Shown here: positions 1-11,800 of the stretch, piece by piece
How the letters are laid out: each line of letters starts with the position of its first letter
How positions within the stretch are numbered: the stretch's first letter is position 1
Origin: Clostridium sp. DL-VIII
GTDB lineage: Bacteria; Bacillota; Clostridia; Clostridiales; Clostridiaceae
DNA: 64,000 nucleotides
Direction of reading: 5' to 3'
NCBI RefSeq assembly: GCF_000230835.1
Contig: NZ_CM001240.1
Location: forward strand, 814,501 to 878,500
Program-made: the position numbers and the translations under genes
The notes under the pieces: model-generated
What the model was told of the DNA's origin: nothing
What the model saw: the letters and a program-made list of their open reading frames with translations, nothing else
Databases searched by the model: none

Positions 1-2767
1 ACTAGGAAGTGTAAGTTATGCTGGAGAAACTATTGACTTAGAAGATAATAATTTATACGAAAGAGAAAATAGCAATCTATATAATATAGGTAAATCAAAT
101 GATTTAGCATATGTTATATATACTTCAGGAACAACTGGAAAGCCTAAGGGAGTAATGATAGAACAAAAAGCTCTTGTAAATTTATGTTTCTGGCATAATG
201 AATATTATGAAGTAACAGAAAATGATAGAGCAACAAAGTATGCAGGTTTTGGTTTTGATGCATCTGTTTGGGAAATATTCCCTTACATTATAACTGGAGC
301 AACACTATATATGATAGATAAGTCTATAATGCTTGATAAGGATGCACTAAATAAATATTATGAGGATAATCGAATAACAATAGGCTTTTTACCTACACAA
401 ATGTGTGAAGAATTTATGAATTTAAAGAATAAATCTTTAAGAAAGCTACTAACTGGAGCAGATAAATTAAAGGTATATAAAAAGCAGACTTATGAATTAA
501 TAAACAATTATGGACCTACAGAAAATACGGTAGTTACAACAAGCTTTGTTGTAGATAAAGATTATAGGAATATACCAATAGGAAAACCAATAAGTAATTC
601 TAGAATATATATATTGGGAGATAATAATACCTTAATGCCAGTAGGAACATGTGGAGAATTGTGTGTTTCAGGAGATGGACTTGCAAGAGGATATTTAAAC
701 AGAGAAGAATTAACAACAGAAAAGTTTGTAGATAATCCATTTGAGCCAGGAGTTAAAATGTACAGAACAGGAGATTTAGCAAGATGGCTTCCAGATGGAA
801 ATATAGAATACCTAGGAAGAATAGATAATCAGATAAAAGTAAGAGGCTTTAGAATAGAAATCGGAGAAATAGAAAATCAGCTTTTAAAAATTAAAGAGAT
901 AAAAGAAGCAGTAGTAATAGCAAAGAGTAATGAAAATGGAGACAAGTATCTTTGTGGTTATGTAACAGCAGGTCAGGAAGTAGAGATAGCATTAATAAAA
1001 GAAGAACTCTCAAAAGAATTGCCATCATATATGATACCAAGCTATATATTACAAATAGATAAATTCCCATTAACACCAAATGGGAAAATAGATAAAAAAG
1101 CTCTTCCAGAAATAGATGTTGCTAAAATGTTAGAAAGTGAATATGAGGCACCAAAAAATGAAATAGAAGAAAAATTGGTAAAGGTATGGGAAGAAGTTCT
1201 AGATAGAAATCACATAGGTATTAATGACAATTACTTTGATTTAGGTGGTCATTCGTTAAAAGCAGCATTAATTATGGCAAAAATAAAAAAAGAATTTGAA
1301 GTACAAATAGAAGTTAGAAAATTATTTGAAAATCCAACTGTAAAGACTTTAGCTAGAATAATAGAAAAAGCTGATAAAAAAGAGTACGTAACAATAAGTA
1401 AGGCAGAAGAAAAAGAAGTCTACAAAGCATCTTCAGCAGAAAAAAGAATATTCACATTATGGGAAATGGATAAGCTTAATACTGTATATAATATTCCAAT
1501 GATACTAGAGATCCAAGAAAAAATGGATAATAGAAAAGTAGAAACAATATTAAATAAGCTTATAGAAAGACATGAAGCATTAAGAACAAGCTTTAAGGTA
1601 ATGGATGGTGAAATAGTACAAAAAATTCATAATGAGTGGAAATTAGATTATGAATATGAAGAAGTAGATGAAAAGATGGTTAAAGAAAAAGTAGATGATT
1701 TTACTAAGCCATTTGATTTAACAAGAGCACCATTAATGCGAAGCAAGCTTATAAAATGTGAGGATAAAAAATATATATTCATGTTAGATGTTCACCATAT
1801 AGTATCTGACGGAGTATCCATGAGCGTGTTAATGAAAGAATTCATGAAATTGTACAATGATGAAGAATTAGAGCAGCCAATATTACAATATAGAGATTAT
1901 TCAGAATGGCAGAATAGTTTAGAAGAAAATGGTGTGATAGGAAAACAAGAAGAATATTGGTTAAATAGATTAAATGGAGAGCTGCCAATATTAAAGCTTG
2001 AAACTGATTATGAAAGACCAAAGGTACAAAGTTATGAAGGAAACAGATTAAGTTTTGCTATGGATAAAGAATTAAAAGAAAAATTAAATAATATAGCAAA
2101 GGAAACAGGAACAACATTATATATGGTACTTTTGGCTGCATACAATGTAATGTTATCAAAATACAGTGGACAAGAAGACATTATAGTAGGAACAGCACAG
2201 GCAGGAAGATCACAAGCAGAACTTGAAGATACAGTTGGAATGTTTGTAAATACGGTAGCACTTAGAAATTACCCTAATGGAAACAAGACTTTCAGAGAAT
2301 TCTTAAATGAATTGAAAAATAATACCTTAAGAGATTTTGAAAACCTTGATTATCAATTTGATGATTTAGTCAATAAGCTAAGCTTAAGAAGAGATGTGAG
2401 TAGAAATCCAGTATTTGATGTAATGTTTGTACTTGAAAACATGGATTTTGGTTTAGATAAAAACAAGATGAAGATTAAAATGGTTGAATCAGAATCAACT
2501 ATATCAAAGTTTGACTTTACATTAACTGGTATAGAGACAAAAGAAGGAATGGACTTTAGTTTAACTTATTGTAGTAAATTATTTAAAGCTGAAACTATGG
2601 AAAAAATGAAGAATCATTATATTAATGTAATTAAAGAAGCAGCTAACAATATTGACATAAAATTATGTGAGATAAAAATGTTATCAGCTGAAGAGTTAAA
2701 GGAATATGAAGAATATATTGATGATGAAAAAGTTCAAGTAGATGATTTCGATTTTTTAACTATATAA
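1..2767 (+). CDS. NRPS-A, C-terminal part: A(Leu)-PCP-C
   Basis: Partial gene: the reading frame is open to the left edge (first full codon at base 2), so the ATG at 155 is internal. The core motif YTSGTTGKPKG ends just before it. The A domain runs to about 1150. Its specificity residues read by eye are D-A-W (FDASVWE), F, L-G (LLTGAD), N (NNYGPTE), V-V and the A10 lysine (PNGKIDKKAL), the classical leucine code. The carrier follows at 1157-1365, with the phosphopantetheine serine in LGGHS (codon 1253-1255). A complete condensation domain covers about 1390-2660, with HHIVSDG near 1793. The protein stops after this C domain with a short acidic tail. Ending on C means its peptide must pass to a separate protein, presumably NRPS-B 87 bases downstream. 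No epimerase is present, so the leucine is probably L. Confidence 0.93.
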   Translation, partial: LGSVSYAGETIDLEDNNLYERENSNLYNIGKSNDLAYVIYTSGTTGKPKGVMIEQKALVNLCFWHNEYYEVTENDRATKYAGFGFDASVWEIFPYIITGATLYMIDKSIMLDKDALNKYYEDNRITIGFLPTQMCEEFMNLKNKSLRKLLTGADKLKVYKKQTYELINNYGPTENTVVTTSFVVDKDYRNIPIGKPISNSRIYILGDNNTLMPVGTCGELCVSGDGLARGYLNREELTTEKFVDNPFEPGVKMYRTGDLARWLPDGNIEYLGRIDNQIKVRGFRIEIGEIENQLLKIKEIKEAVVIAKSNENGDKYLCGYVTAGQEVEIALIKEELSKELPSYMIPSYILQIDKFPLTPNGKIDKKALPEIDVAKMLESEYEAPKNEIEEKLVKVWEEVLDRNHIGINDNYFDLGGHSLKAALIMAKIKKEFEVQIEVRKLFENPTVKTLARIIEKADKKEYVTISKAEEKEVYKASSAEKRIFTLWEMDKLNTVYNIPMILEIQEKMDNRKVETILNKLIERHEALRTSFKVMDGEIVQKIHNEWKLDYEYEEVDEKMVKEKVDDFTKPFDLTRAPLMRSKLIKCEDKKYIFMLDVHHIVSDGVSMSVLMKEFMKLYNDEELEQPILQYRDYSEWQNSLEENGVIGKQEEYWLNRLNGELPILKLETDYERPKVQSYEGNRLSFAMDKELKEKLNNIAKETGTTLYMVLLAAYNVMLSKYSGQEDIIVGTAQAGRSQAELEDTVGMFVNTVALRNYPNGNKTFREFLNELKNNTLRDFENLDYQFDDLVNKLSLRRDVSRNPVFDVMFVLENMDFGLDKNKMKIKMVESESTISKFDFTLTGIETKEGMDFSLTYCSKLFKAETMEKMKNHYINVIKEAANNIDIKLCEIKMLSAEELKEYEEYIDDEKVQVDDFDFLTI

Positions 2768-2790
2768 ATTCTTAAGCTAGTTTTAGTATT

Positions 2791-2823
2791 ATTACAGGCA
2801 TATTTAATTAATATGCCTGTAAT
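2791..2823 (+). other. perfect 13-bp hairpin between NRPS-A and NRPS-B
   Basis: ATTACAGGCATAT (2791-2803) and its exact complement (2811-2823) flank a 7-nt loop. No T-run follows, so it is a poor terminator. It lies between two genes that must be co-expressed, and it covers the first possible ATG of NRPS-B (2813). It may stabilise the upstream mRNA end, tune the A/B ratio, or attenuate weakly. Confidence 0.6.
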
Positions 2824-2854
2824 AAATAAATATATAATGGGAGAATGTTGTGAG

Positions 2855-5800
2855 ATGAGTAAGAATGAAAATGCCATACTTTCTATGGATAAATTTAGAA
2901 AAGAATTAAATTATTGGAATGAAAAATTAAAGAATGGTATTGAAAAATTAGACATTCCAATACCAACTAAAAATAAGAATGATGACTATAAAATAAGTAA
3001 TATAGAGATAAGTATTCCAAAGGAGTTATCGAATAAAATTATTAAAATAGGCAGAGATGCAGATTTGCAAATATTCATAGTATTAAATTCTATTTTAAAA
3101 GCTCTTTTTTATAAAGTTGCAGGTAAAGATAACATAACTTTCATGACTCCAGTATTGAAGAATAGTAAAGTGGATATGTTTAATAAAGCCATATTATTAA
3201 ATGATATATTAGATGATAATATGAATTTTAAACGAATCCTAACTGAAATTAAGAATACTATTTCAGATGGATATAACAATAGTGGATATCCACTAGATAA
3301 AATCCTAGAGAGCAATGGATTAAATATTGAAAATATAGATTCTGTAGTTAATGTTGGAGCTATATATGAAAATATTCATGAGTTAAAATACATAAATAAA
3401 TATAAGTTTGAGTTAATGTTTGTATTTGTAAAAGAAGATAATGAAATAAAAATTAAGCTTAGATACGATGAAAATAAATTTGAAAAAGTATATATAGAAA
3501 GTTTCTTAAAGAGATATATAATTATTGCTGAAAATTTATTCAGTGATTATGATATGCAGTTAAAGGATTTATCAATATTACTAAATGAAGAAAAAAATAA
3601 ACTATTAAATGAGTTTAATAAAATAGAGGCAGACTACCAAAAAGATAAAACAATACAAGAGGTGTTTCAGGAACAGGTAGAAAAAGCACCAGATAATATA
3701 GCAGTAGTATATGAGGATAAGAAATTAACTTATAAAGAACTAAATGAAAAATCAAATTCTCTAGCAAGGGTATTAAGAGAAAAAGGTGTTAAAGCAGATA
3801 CTATAGTTGGAATAATGTTAGATAGATCTTTAGAGATGATGATATCAATAATGGGGATATTAAAAGCAGGAGGAGCATATTTACCAATAGATCCTGAATA
3901 TCCGGAAGATAGAATAAAGTATATGCTGGAAGATAGTGAGACAAAAATCCTTTTAACACAAAAGAATTTATTGGGAAACATAAACTATGATGGAGAAGTT
4001 ATAGATTTAGAAGATAGTAAATTATATGAAAAAGAGAATGGTAATTTAGATAATTTAAGTAAATCAAACAATTTAGCATATGTTATATATACTTCTGGTA
4101 CTACTGGAAAACCAAAAGGTGTATTAATAGAACATAGAAATGTTATGAGTTTAATAAATGCATTATTTGAGTCTATATATAAAAATTATAAAGTTAAGAT
4201 AAATGTAGCACTAGTGGCTCCATATGTTTTTGACGCGTCCGTAAAGCAGATATTTCCATGCTTAGCACTAGGAAATGCTCTTTTCATTGTTCCTAAGGAT
4301 ACAAGATTAGATGGTAATTTATTATTAAAATATTATGAGCATAATAGAATAGATGTTTCAGATGGAACACCAATGCATATTAATATGCTTATTAATAGTG
4401 CTGAACTAAATAATGTAGGAATGAATGTTAAGCGTTTTATAATAGGTGGAGATGCTTTAAAGGTTAAAGCTGTTGAAAACTTCTATAATACATTTAATTC
4501 AAATGAAACAATTATTACTAACATATATGGCCCAACAGAATGCTGTGTTGATTCTACCGCCTATCATATTGATAGGATGAAGGTAGGAAAGTTACATACA
4601 ATACCAATAGGAAAGCCTATAAATAATTCTAAAATATATATATTGGGAAAAAATAATTCATTATTGCCAGTTGGAGTAGCTGGAGAATTATGTATCACAG
4701 GAAATGGGCTTTCAAGGGGATATTTAAATAAAGAAGATTTAACAAGAGAAAAGTTTGTAGATAATCCATATGAGCCAGGAAGGAAAATGTACAGAACTGG
4801 AGATTTAGCAAGATGGCTTCCAGATGGAAATATAGAATATTTAGGAAGAGCAGATAATCAAGTAAAAATAAGAGGGTTTAGAATAGAAATTGGAGAAATA
4901 GAAAATCAGCTTTCGAAATTAAAAGAGATAAAGGAAGCGGTAGTTGTAGCTAAGAGCGATAATAATGGAGATAAGTATCTTTGCGGATATATAACAGCAG
5001 AACAAGAAGTAGCAATAACATCAATAAAAGAAGAACTTTCAAAAGAACTACCAGCATATATGATACCTAATTATATGCTGCAGATAGATAAAATTCCTCT
5101 AACAACTAATGGAAAGATAGATAAGAAAGCACTTCCAGAAATAGATATGGCACAAATGCTGGAAACTGAATATGAAGCGCCAGGAAATGAAATAGAGGAA
5201 AAGCTAGTAGAAATATGGGAAGAAGTTCTAGATAGAAAACATGTAGGTATCAATGATAATTATTTTGATTTAGGTGGTCATTCATTAAAAGCAGTATTAA
5301 TAATATCAAAAATAAAGAAAGAATTAAAAGTAGAAATAAAGGTAAGAGAGTTATTTGAAAATCCTACTATAAAAGCTTTAGGGATGATAATAGAAAGCTC
5401 AGAGAAAAAGGAATACATAACAATAAACAAAGCAGAAGAAAAGGAATTTTATAAAGCATCTTCAGCAGAAAAAAGAATATTTACACTATGGCAGATGGAT
5501 AAATTAAATACTGTTTATAATATTCCAATTATAGTAGAAATAGAAGAACAAATTGATAATAAAAGGGTAGAAAAAGCATTAAATGAATTAGTAAAGAGGC
5601 ATGAAGCTTTAAGAACAAGCTTTCACGTAGTAAATGGTGAGATAGTACAAAAGATAGAGAAAGAATGGAAATTGGATTATAAATATGAAGAAGCAAGTGA
5701 GAAAACTGCTAAAGAAAGTATAAACAATTTTATTAAGCCATTTGATTTAACAAAAGCACCACTAATAAGAAGCAAATTAGTAAAATGTGAAGATAAAAAG

Positions 5801-8800
5801 TACATATTCATGCTGGATGTTCATCACATAGTAACAGATGGAGTGTCTAATGGAATACTAATGAAGGAATTTGTTGAATTGTATATAGGTGAAAAATTGA
5901 AGGAGCCTCAATTACAATACAAAGATTATTCAGAGTGGCAAAGTGATTTGGAGAAAGAGGGCGTAATAAAAAGACAGGAAGAATATTGGTTAAATAGATT
6001 AAGTGGAGAACTTCCAATATTAAATGTTGTAACGGATTATGAGAGACCAAATGTTCAAAGTTATGAAGGTGATAGAATAGGTTTTTCTATAAATAAAGAC
6101 TTGAAGGAAAAATTGAACAATACAGCAAAAGAAACTGGAACAACACTATACATGATTCTTTTAGCCGCATACAATGTGATGTTATCAAAATACAGTGGAC
6201 AGGAAGATATTATAGTAGGAACAGCACAAGCAGGAAGATCACAGGCAGAACTTGCGGATACTGTAGGGATGTTTGTAAATACAATAGCACTTAGAAATTA
6301 TCCAAGTGGAAACAAAACTTTTAGAGAATTCTTAGAAGAACTAAAAAATAATACTCTAAGAGACTTTGAAAATCTTGATTATCAATTTGATGATTTAGTT
6401 AATAAGCTAAATCTAAAGAGAGATATAAGTAGAAATCCTTTGTTTGATGTAATGTTTGTACTTGAAAACATGAATTCTGGTGTGGATGAAAATGCTATGA
6501 AATTTAAGCCTATTGATATTGAATCAGAGTTAACTATAGCAAAATTTGACTTAACACTAGCTGGAGTAGAAACGGATAATGGGATGAATTTTAGCTTAGA
6601 GTATTGTACTAAGTTATTTAAAAATGAAACTATAGAGAGAATGAAAGAACATTATATTAATATATTAAATTCCATAACCTCTAAGTTAGATAGTAAAATA
6701 TATGAAATGAATATAATGAGTGTAGAGGAAAAGAATAAGTTACTCCATGAGTTTAATAAAATAAGAGCAGAGTACAAAAAGGATAAGACAATACAAGAAT
6801 TATTTGAAGAACAAGTGAAGAAGGCTCCTAATAATATAGCAGTAGTATATGAAGATAAGAAATTGACATATAAAGAGCTAAATGAAAAATCCAATGCTCT
6901 AGCAAGAGTTTTAAGAGAAAAAGGTGTTAAATCAGACACTATAGTTGGAATAATGGTAGATAGATCCTTAGAGATGATGATAGCAATAATGGGAATATTA
7001 AAAGCAGGAGGAGCCTATTTGCCAATAGACCCTGAATATCCTGAAGATAGAATAAAGTATATGCTGGAAGATAGTAAGACAAAAATCCTTCTGACACAAA
7101 ATAAATTACTAGAAAGCATAAAATATGATGTAGAGACTATAGATTTAGAAGATAGTAAATTATATGAAAAGGAAAATAGTAATCTAGATAAAATAATAAA
7201 ATCAAATAATTTAGCATATGTTATATACACTTCAGGTACTACTGGAAAGCCAAAGGGTGTATTGATTGAACATAGAAATGTTATAAGTTTGATAAATGCA
7301 TTGTTTGAGTCTATATATAAAAATTATAAATCAAAGTTAAATGTAGCATTAGTGTCTCCATATGTGTTTGATGCGTCTGTAAAGCAGATATTCCCATGTT
7401 TAGCACTAGGAAATACTCTTTTCATTGTTCCGAAGGATACAAGACTAGATGGTAATTTATTATTAAAGTATTATGACTATAATGGAGTGGATGTTTCTGA
7501 TGGAACACCAATGCATATTAACATGTTAATTAATAGTGCTGAGTTAAATAATGCAAAGTTAAATGTTAAGCAATTTATTATAGGTGGAGATGCATTTTCA
7601 ATTAAAGTTGTTGAAAATTTCTACAATACATTTAATTCTAGCAAGATAGTTCTTACTAATATATATGGGCCAACAGAATGCTGTGTTGATTCTACAGCTT
7701 ATCATATTAATGATATAGAACAGATAAAAAATTCAAAGAGAATACCTATAGGAAAACCTATAATAAATTCTAATATATTTATTGTAGATAAAAATAGAAG
7801 TTTGCTGCCAATAGGGGTTGCGGGAGAACTATGTATTTCTGGAGATGGGCTTTCAAGAGGATATTTAAATAAAGAAGAACTAACAAAAGAAAAGTTTGTA
7901 GATAATCCATTTGAGCCGGGCACTAAAATGTATAGAACAGGAGATTTGGCAAGATGGCTTCCAGATGGAAACATAGAATATCTAGGAAGAATAGATAATC
8001 AAGTAAAAATAAGAGGTTTTAGAATAGAAATTGGAGAAATAGAAAATCAGCTTTCAAAGTTAAAAGAAATAAAGGAAGCGGTAGTTGTAGCTAAGAGCGA
8101 TAATAATGGAGACAAGTATCTTTGCGGCTATATAACAGCAGAACAAGAAGTAGCAATAACATCAATAAAAGAAGAACTTTCAAAAGAATTACCAGCTTAT
8201 ATGATACCTAGTTATATTGTGCAGATAGATAAGTTACCATTAACGACTAATGGTAAGCTTGATAGGAAATCATTGCCGGAAATTGATATTGCACAAGTTT
8301 TAGAAGCTAAATATGAGGCACCAGAAAATGAAATACAAGAAAAGCTAGTAGAAATATGGGAGGAAGTCTTAGATAGAAATCATATAGGTATTAATGATAA
8401 TTATTTCGATTTAGGTGGTCATTCTTTAAAAGCAGTATTAATTGTAGCAAAAATCAAGAGAGAATTTGAGATAGAAATAAAGGTAAGAGAAATATTTGAA
8501 AATTCTAATATAAAAGCTTTAAGTGCAATAATAGAAAAAGCAGATAAAAAAGAATATATTACAATAAAGAAAGCAGAAGAGAAGGACTTTTATAAAGCAT
8601 CTTCAGCAGAAAAGAGAATATTTACATTATGGGAAATGGATAAATCTAATACTGTTTATAATGTTCCAATGATATTAGAAATAAAAGAGAAGCTGAATGA
8701 GAAGAAAGTAGAAATAGTATTAAATGAATTAATAAGAAGACATGAGGCATTAAGAACTAGTTTTGAGGTTATAGATGGAGAAATAGTACAAAGAATTCAT

Positions 8801-11800
8801 AAAGAATGGAAACTAGAGTTTCAATATGAAGAAGCAAATAAAAAAGTAATCAAGGAGAGAATAAAGAAGTTTATTAGACCATTTGATTTAGCGAAAGCAC
8901 CATTAATACGAAGTAAACTAATAAAATGCAAAGATAAGAAATATATATTCATGTTGGATGTCCATCATATAGTAACAGATGGTGTGTCTATGGGTATATT
9001 AATGAAGGAATTTATGGAATTGTATGTAGGTGAGAACCTAAGAGAACCTCAATTGCAATATAAAGATTATTCAGAATGGCAAAATAACTTAGAAGAAAGT
9101 GGAGTAATAAAAAAACAAGAGGAATATTGGTTAAATAGATTAAGTGGAGAATTACCAGTACTCGATATTATAGCAGATTATGAAAGACCTAAAGTACAAA
9201 GCTATGAAGGAAATAGAATAAACTTTACTGTAAATAAAGAGCTTAAAGAAAAGTTAAATAACATAGCAAAAGAAACAGGGACAACATTATATATGGTACT
9301 TTTGGCGGCATATAATGTGATGCTGGCAAGATATAGTGGACAAGAAGATGTTATAGTAGGAACTGTTCAAGCAGGAAGATCACAAGCCGAACTTGCGGAT
9401 ACTGTAGGGATGTTTGTAAATACGGTAGCACTTAGAAATTATCCGGAGAGAAATAAAACTTTTAAAGAGTTCTTAAAAGAATTGAAAGATAATACTTTAA
9501 GAGATTTTGAAAATCTTGATTATCAATTTGATGATTTAGTTAATAAACTAGATTTCAAAAGAGATATAAGTAGAAATCCTCTATTTGATGTGATGTTTGT
9601 AATTGAAAATATGGACTTGGGTATTGAAGAAAATAGTATGAAGGCTAAGGTGGTTGAATCAGAGCTAACTATATCAAAATTCGATTTAATTTTAGCTGGA
9701 GCAGAGGCAGAAGAAGGTATAAATTTCAGTTTAGAATATTGCACTAAATTATTTAAAGAAGAAACAATAGAAAGGATGAAGGAACATTATATCAATATAT
9801 TGACTTATGTAGCAGGCAAATTAGAGAACAGGATATGTGAAATTGATTTAATTAGTCCAGAGGAAAAAGATAAGTTATTAAATGCTTTTAATAGAACAAA
9901 AGCAGAGAATCCAAAGAATAAAACAATAGTAGATCTATTTGAAGAGCAGGTAGAAAAAACACCAGATAATATAGTAGTAGTATATAAAAATAAGAAATTA
10001 ACGTATAAAGAGCTTAATGAGAAATCCAATGCTTTGGCAAGGATTTTAAGAGGAAAAGGTGTAGAAGCAGAAACAATAGTCGGAATAATGGTAGATAGAT
10101 CCCTAGAGATGATAATTGGAATAATGGGAATATTAAAGGCTGGAGGAGCATATTTACCAATAGATCTTGAATATCCAGAAGACAGAATAAAGTACATGTT
10201 AGAAGATAGCGGCACAAGGATTCTTTTAACTCAAAATAAATTATTAGAAAGTATAAGTTACGGTGTGGAAGCTATAGACTTGGAAGATAATAAATTATAT
10301 GAAGTGGAAAATAGTAATTTAGGTACTATAGGAAAATTAAATGATTTAGCATATGTTATATATACTTCTGGAACAACTGGAAAACCTAAAGGTGTAATGG
10401 TGGAACAAAAAGCTCTTGTGAATTTGTGCCTTTGGCATAATGAAAATTATGAAGTAACAGAAATAGACAGGGCAACAAAATATGCTGGTTTTGGTTTTGA
10501 TGCATCGGTTTGGGAGATATTCCCTTATATTATAGCAGGAGCGGCTTTGCATATAATAGATAAGAGTATAATGCTTGATAAAGCTGCATTAAACAAATAT
10601 TATGAGGATAATAAAATAACTATAAGCTTTTTACCTACACAAATGTGTGAGGAATTTATGAATTTAGAAAATAAATCTTTAAGAAAGTTGTTAACTGGAG
10701 CAGATAAATTAAAAGTCTATAAAGAGCAGACTTATGAATTAATAAATAACTATGGTCCAACAGAAAATGCAGTAGTTACAACAAGTTTTAAAGTAGACAA
10801 AAATTATAATAATATCCCAATAGGTAAGCCTATAAGAAATTCTAAAATATACATATTAGGGGTAAATAATAGTTTAATGCCAATAGGGACAGGTGGAGAA
10901 TTATGTGTTTCAGGAGATGGACTTGCAAGGGGATATTTAAACAGAGAAGAACTCACAAAAGAGAAGTTTGTGGCTAATCCATTTGAACCAGGAACAAAGA
11001 TGTATAGGACAGGAGACTTAGCAAGATGGCTTCCAGATGGAAATATAGAGTATCTAGGAAGAATAGATAATCAGGTAAAAATAAGAGGCTTTAGAATAGA
11101 AATAGGAGAAATAGAAAATCAGCTTTTAAAAATTAAAGATATAAAAGAAGCGTTAGTAGTAGCAAATAATGATGAAAATGGAGAGAAGTATCTTTGTGGG
11201 TATGTTACTTCGGAACAAAAAGTGGAGATAGCAGCAATAAAAGAAGAACTTTCAAAAGAAATACCATCATATATGGTACCTAGCTATATGCTACAAATAG
11301 AAAAACTGCCATTAACACCAAATGGAAAGATAGATAGAAAAGCTCTTCCACCGATAGATATAAGTGCGTATAAGAAAGAATATGTTGCACCTAGAAATGA
11401 GCTTGAAAAGACAATAGTAAAAATGTTTAAAGATGTACTTGGGATTAAAAAGATTGGTACTTATGATGAGTTCACATTACTTGGAGGAACTTCTATACTT
11501 GCAATAAGATTAGTTTATGAATTAAATAAAAAAGGAATTAGAATTGATTTAAAAACTATTTTCTCTTGCCAAAGTCCAAGTAAAATAGCAGAGTATATAA
11601 AAGCGCAAAACGATAAAATGGCAGAGGGTGAAAATAGAATTGTAGCTAAGCTAAGAACAAGTGATAGTAAGCTTAAAAGCAATTTAATAATGCTTCCGCC
11701 GGCAGGAGGAACCATTATGGGATATATGGATATGGCTAATAGTGCAAAAGGTATTGGTGACATATATGCCTTAGAAGATCCAAGATTATCAGGTAAAGAA

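Noticed and set aside
2813..2854. ATG 2813 as the NRPS-B start
   Set aside because: It lies inside a stable hairpin with no ribosome binding site; ATG 2855 has GGGAG upstream.
9805..10215. Long minus-strand frames inside the NRPS genes (also 20202-20690 and others)
   Set aside because: Antisense shadows that recur at the same place in each A domain, without starts or motifs.
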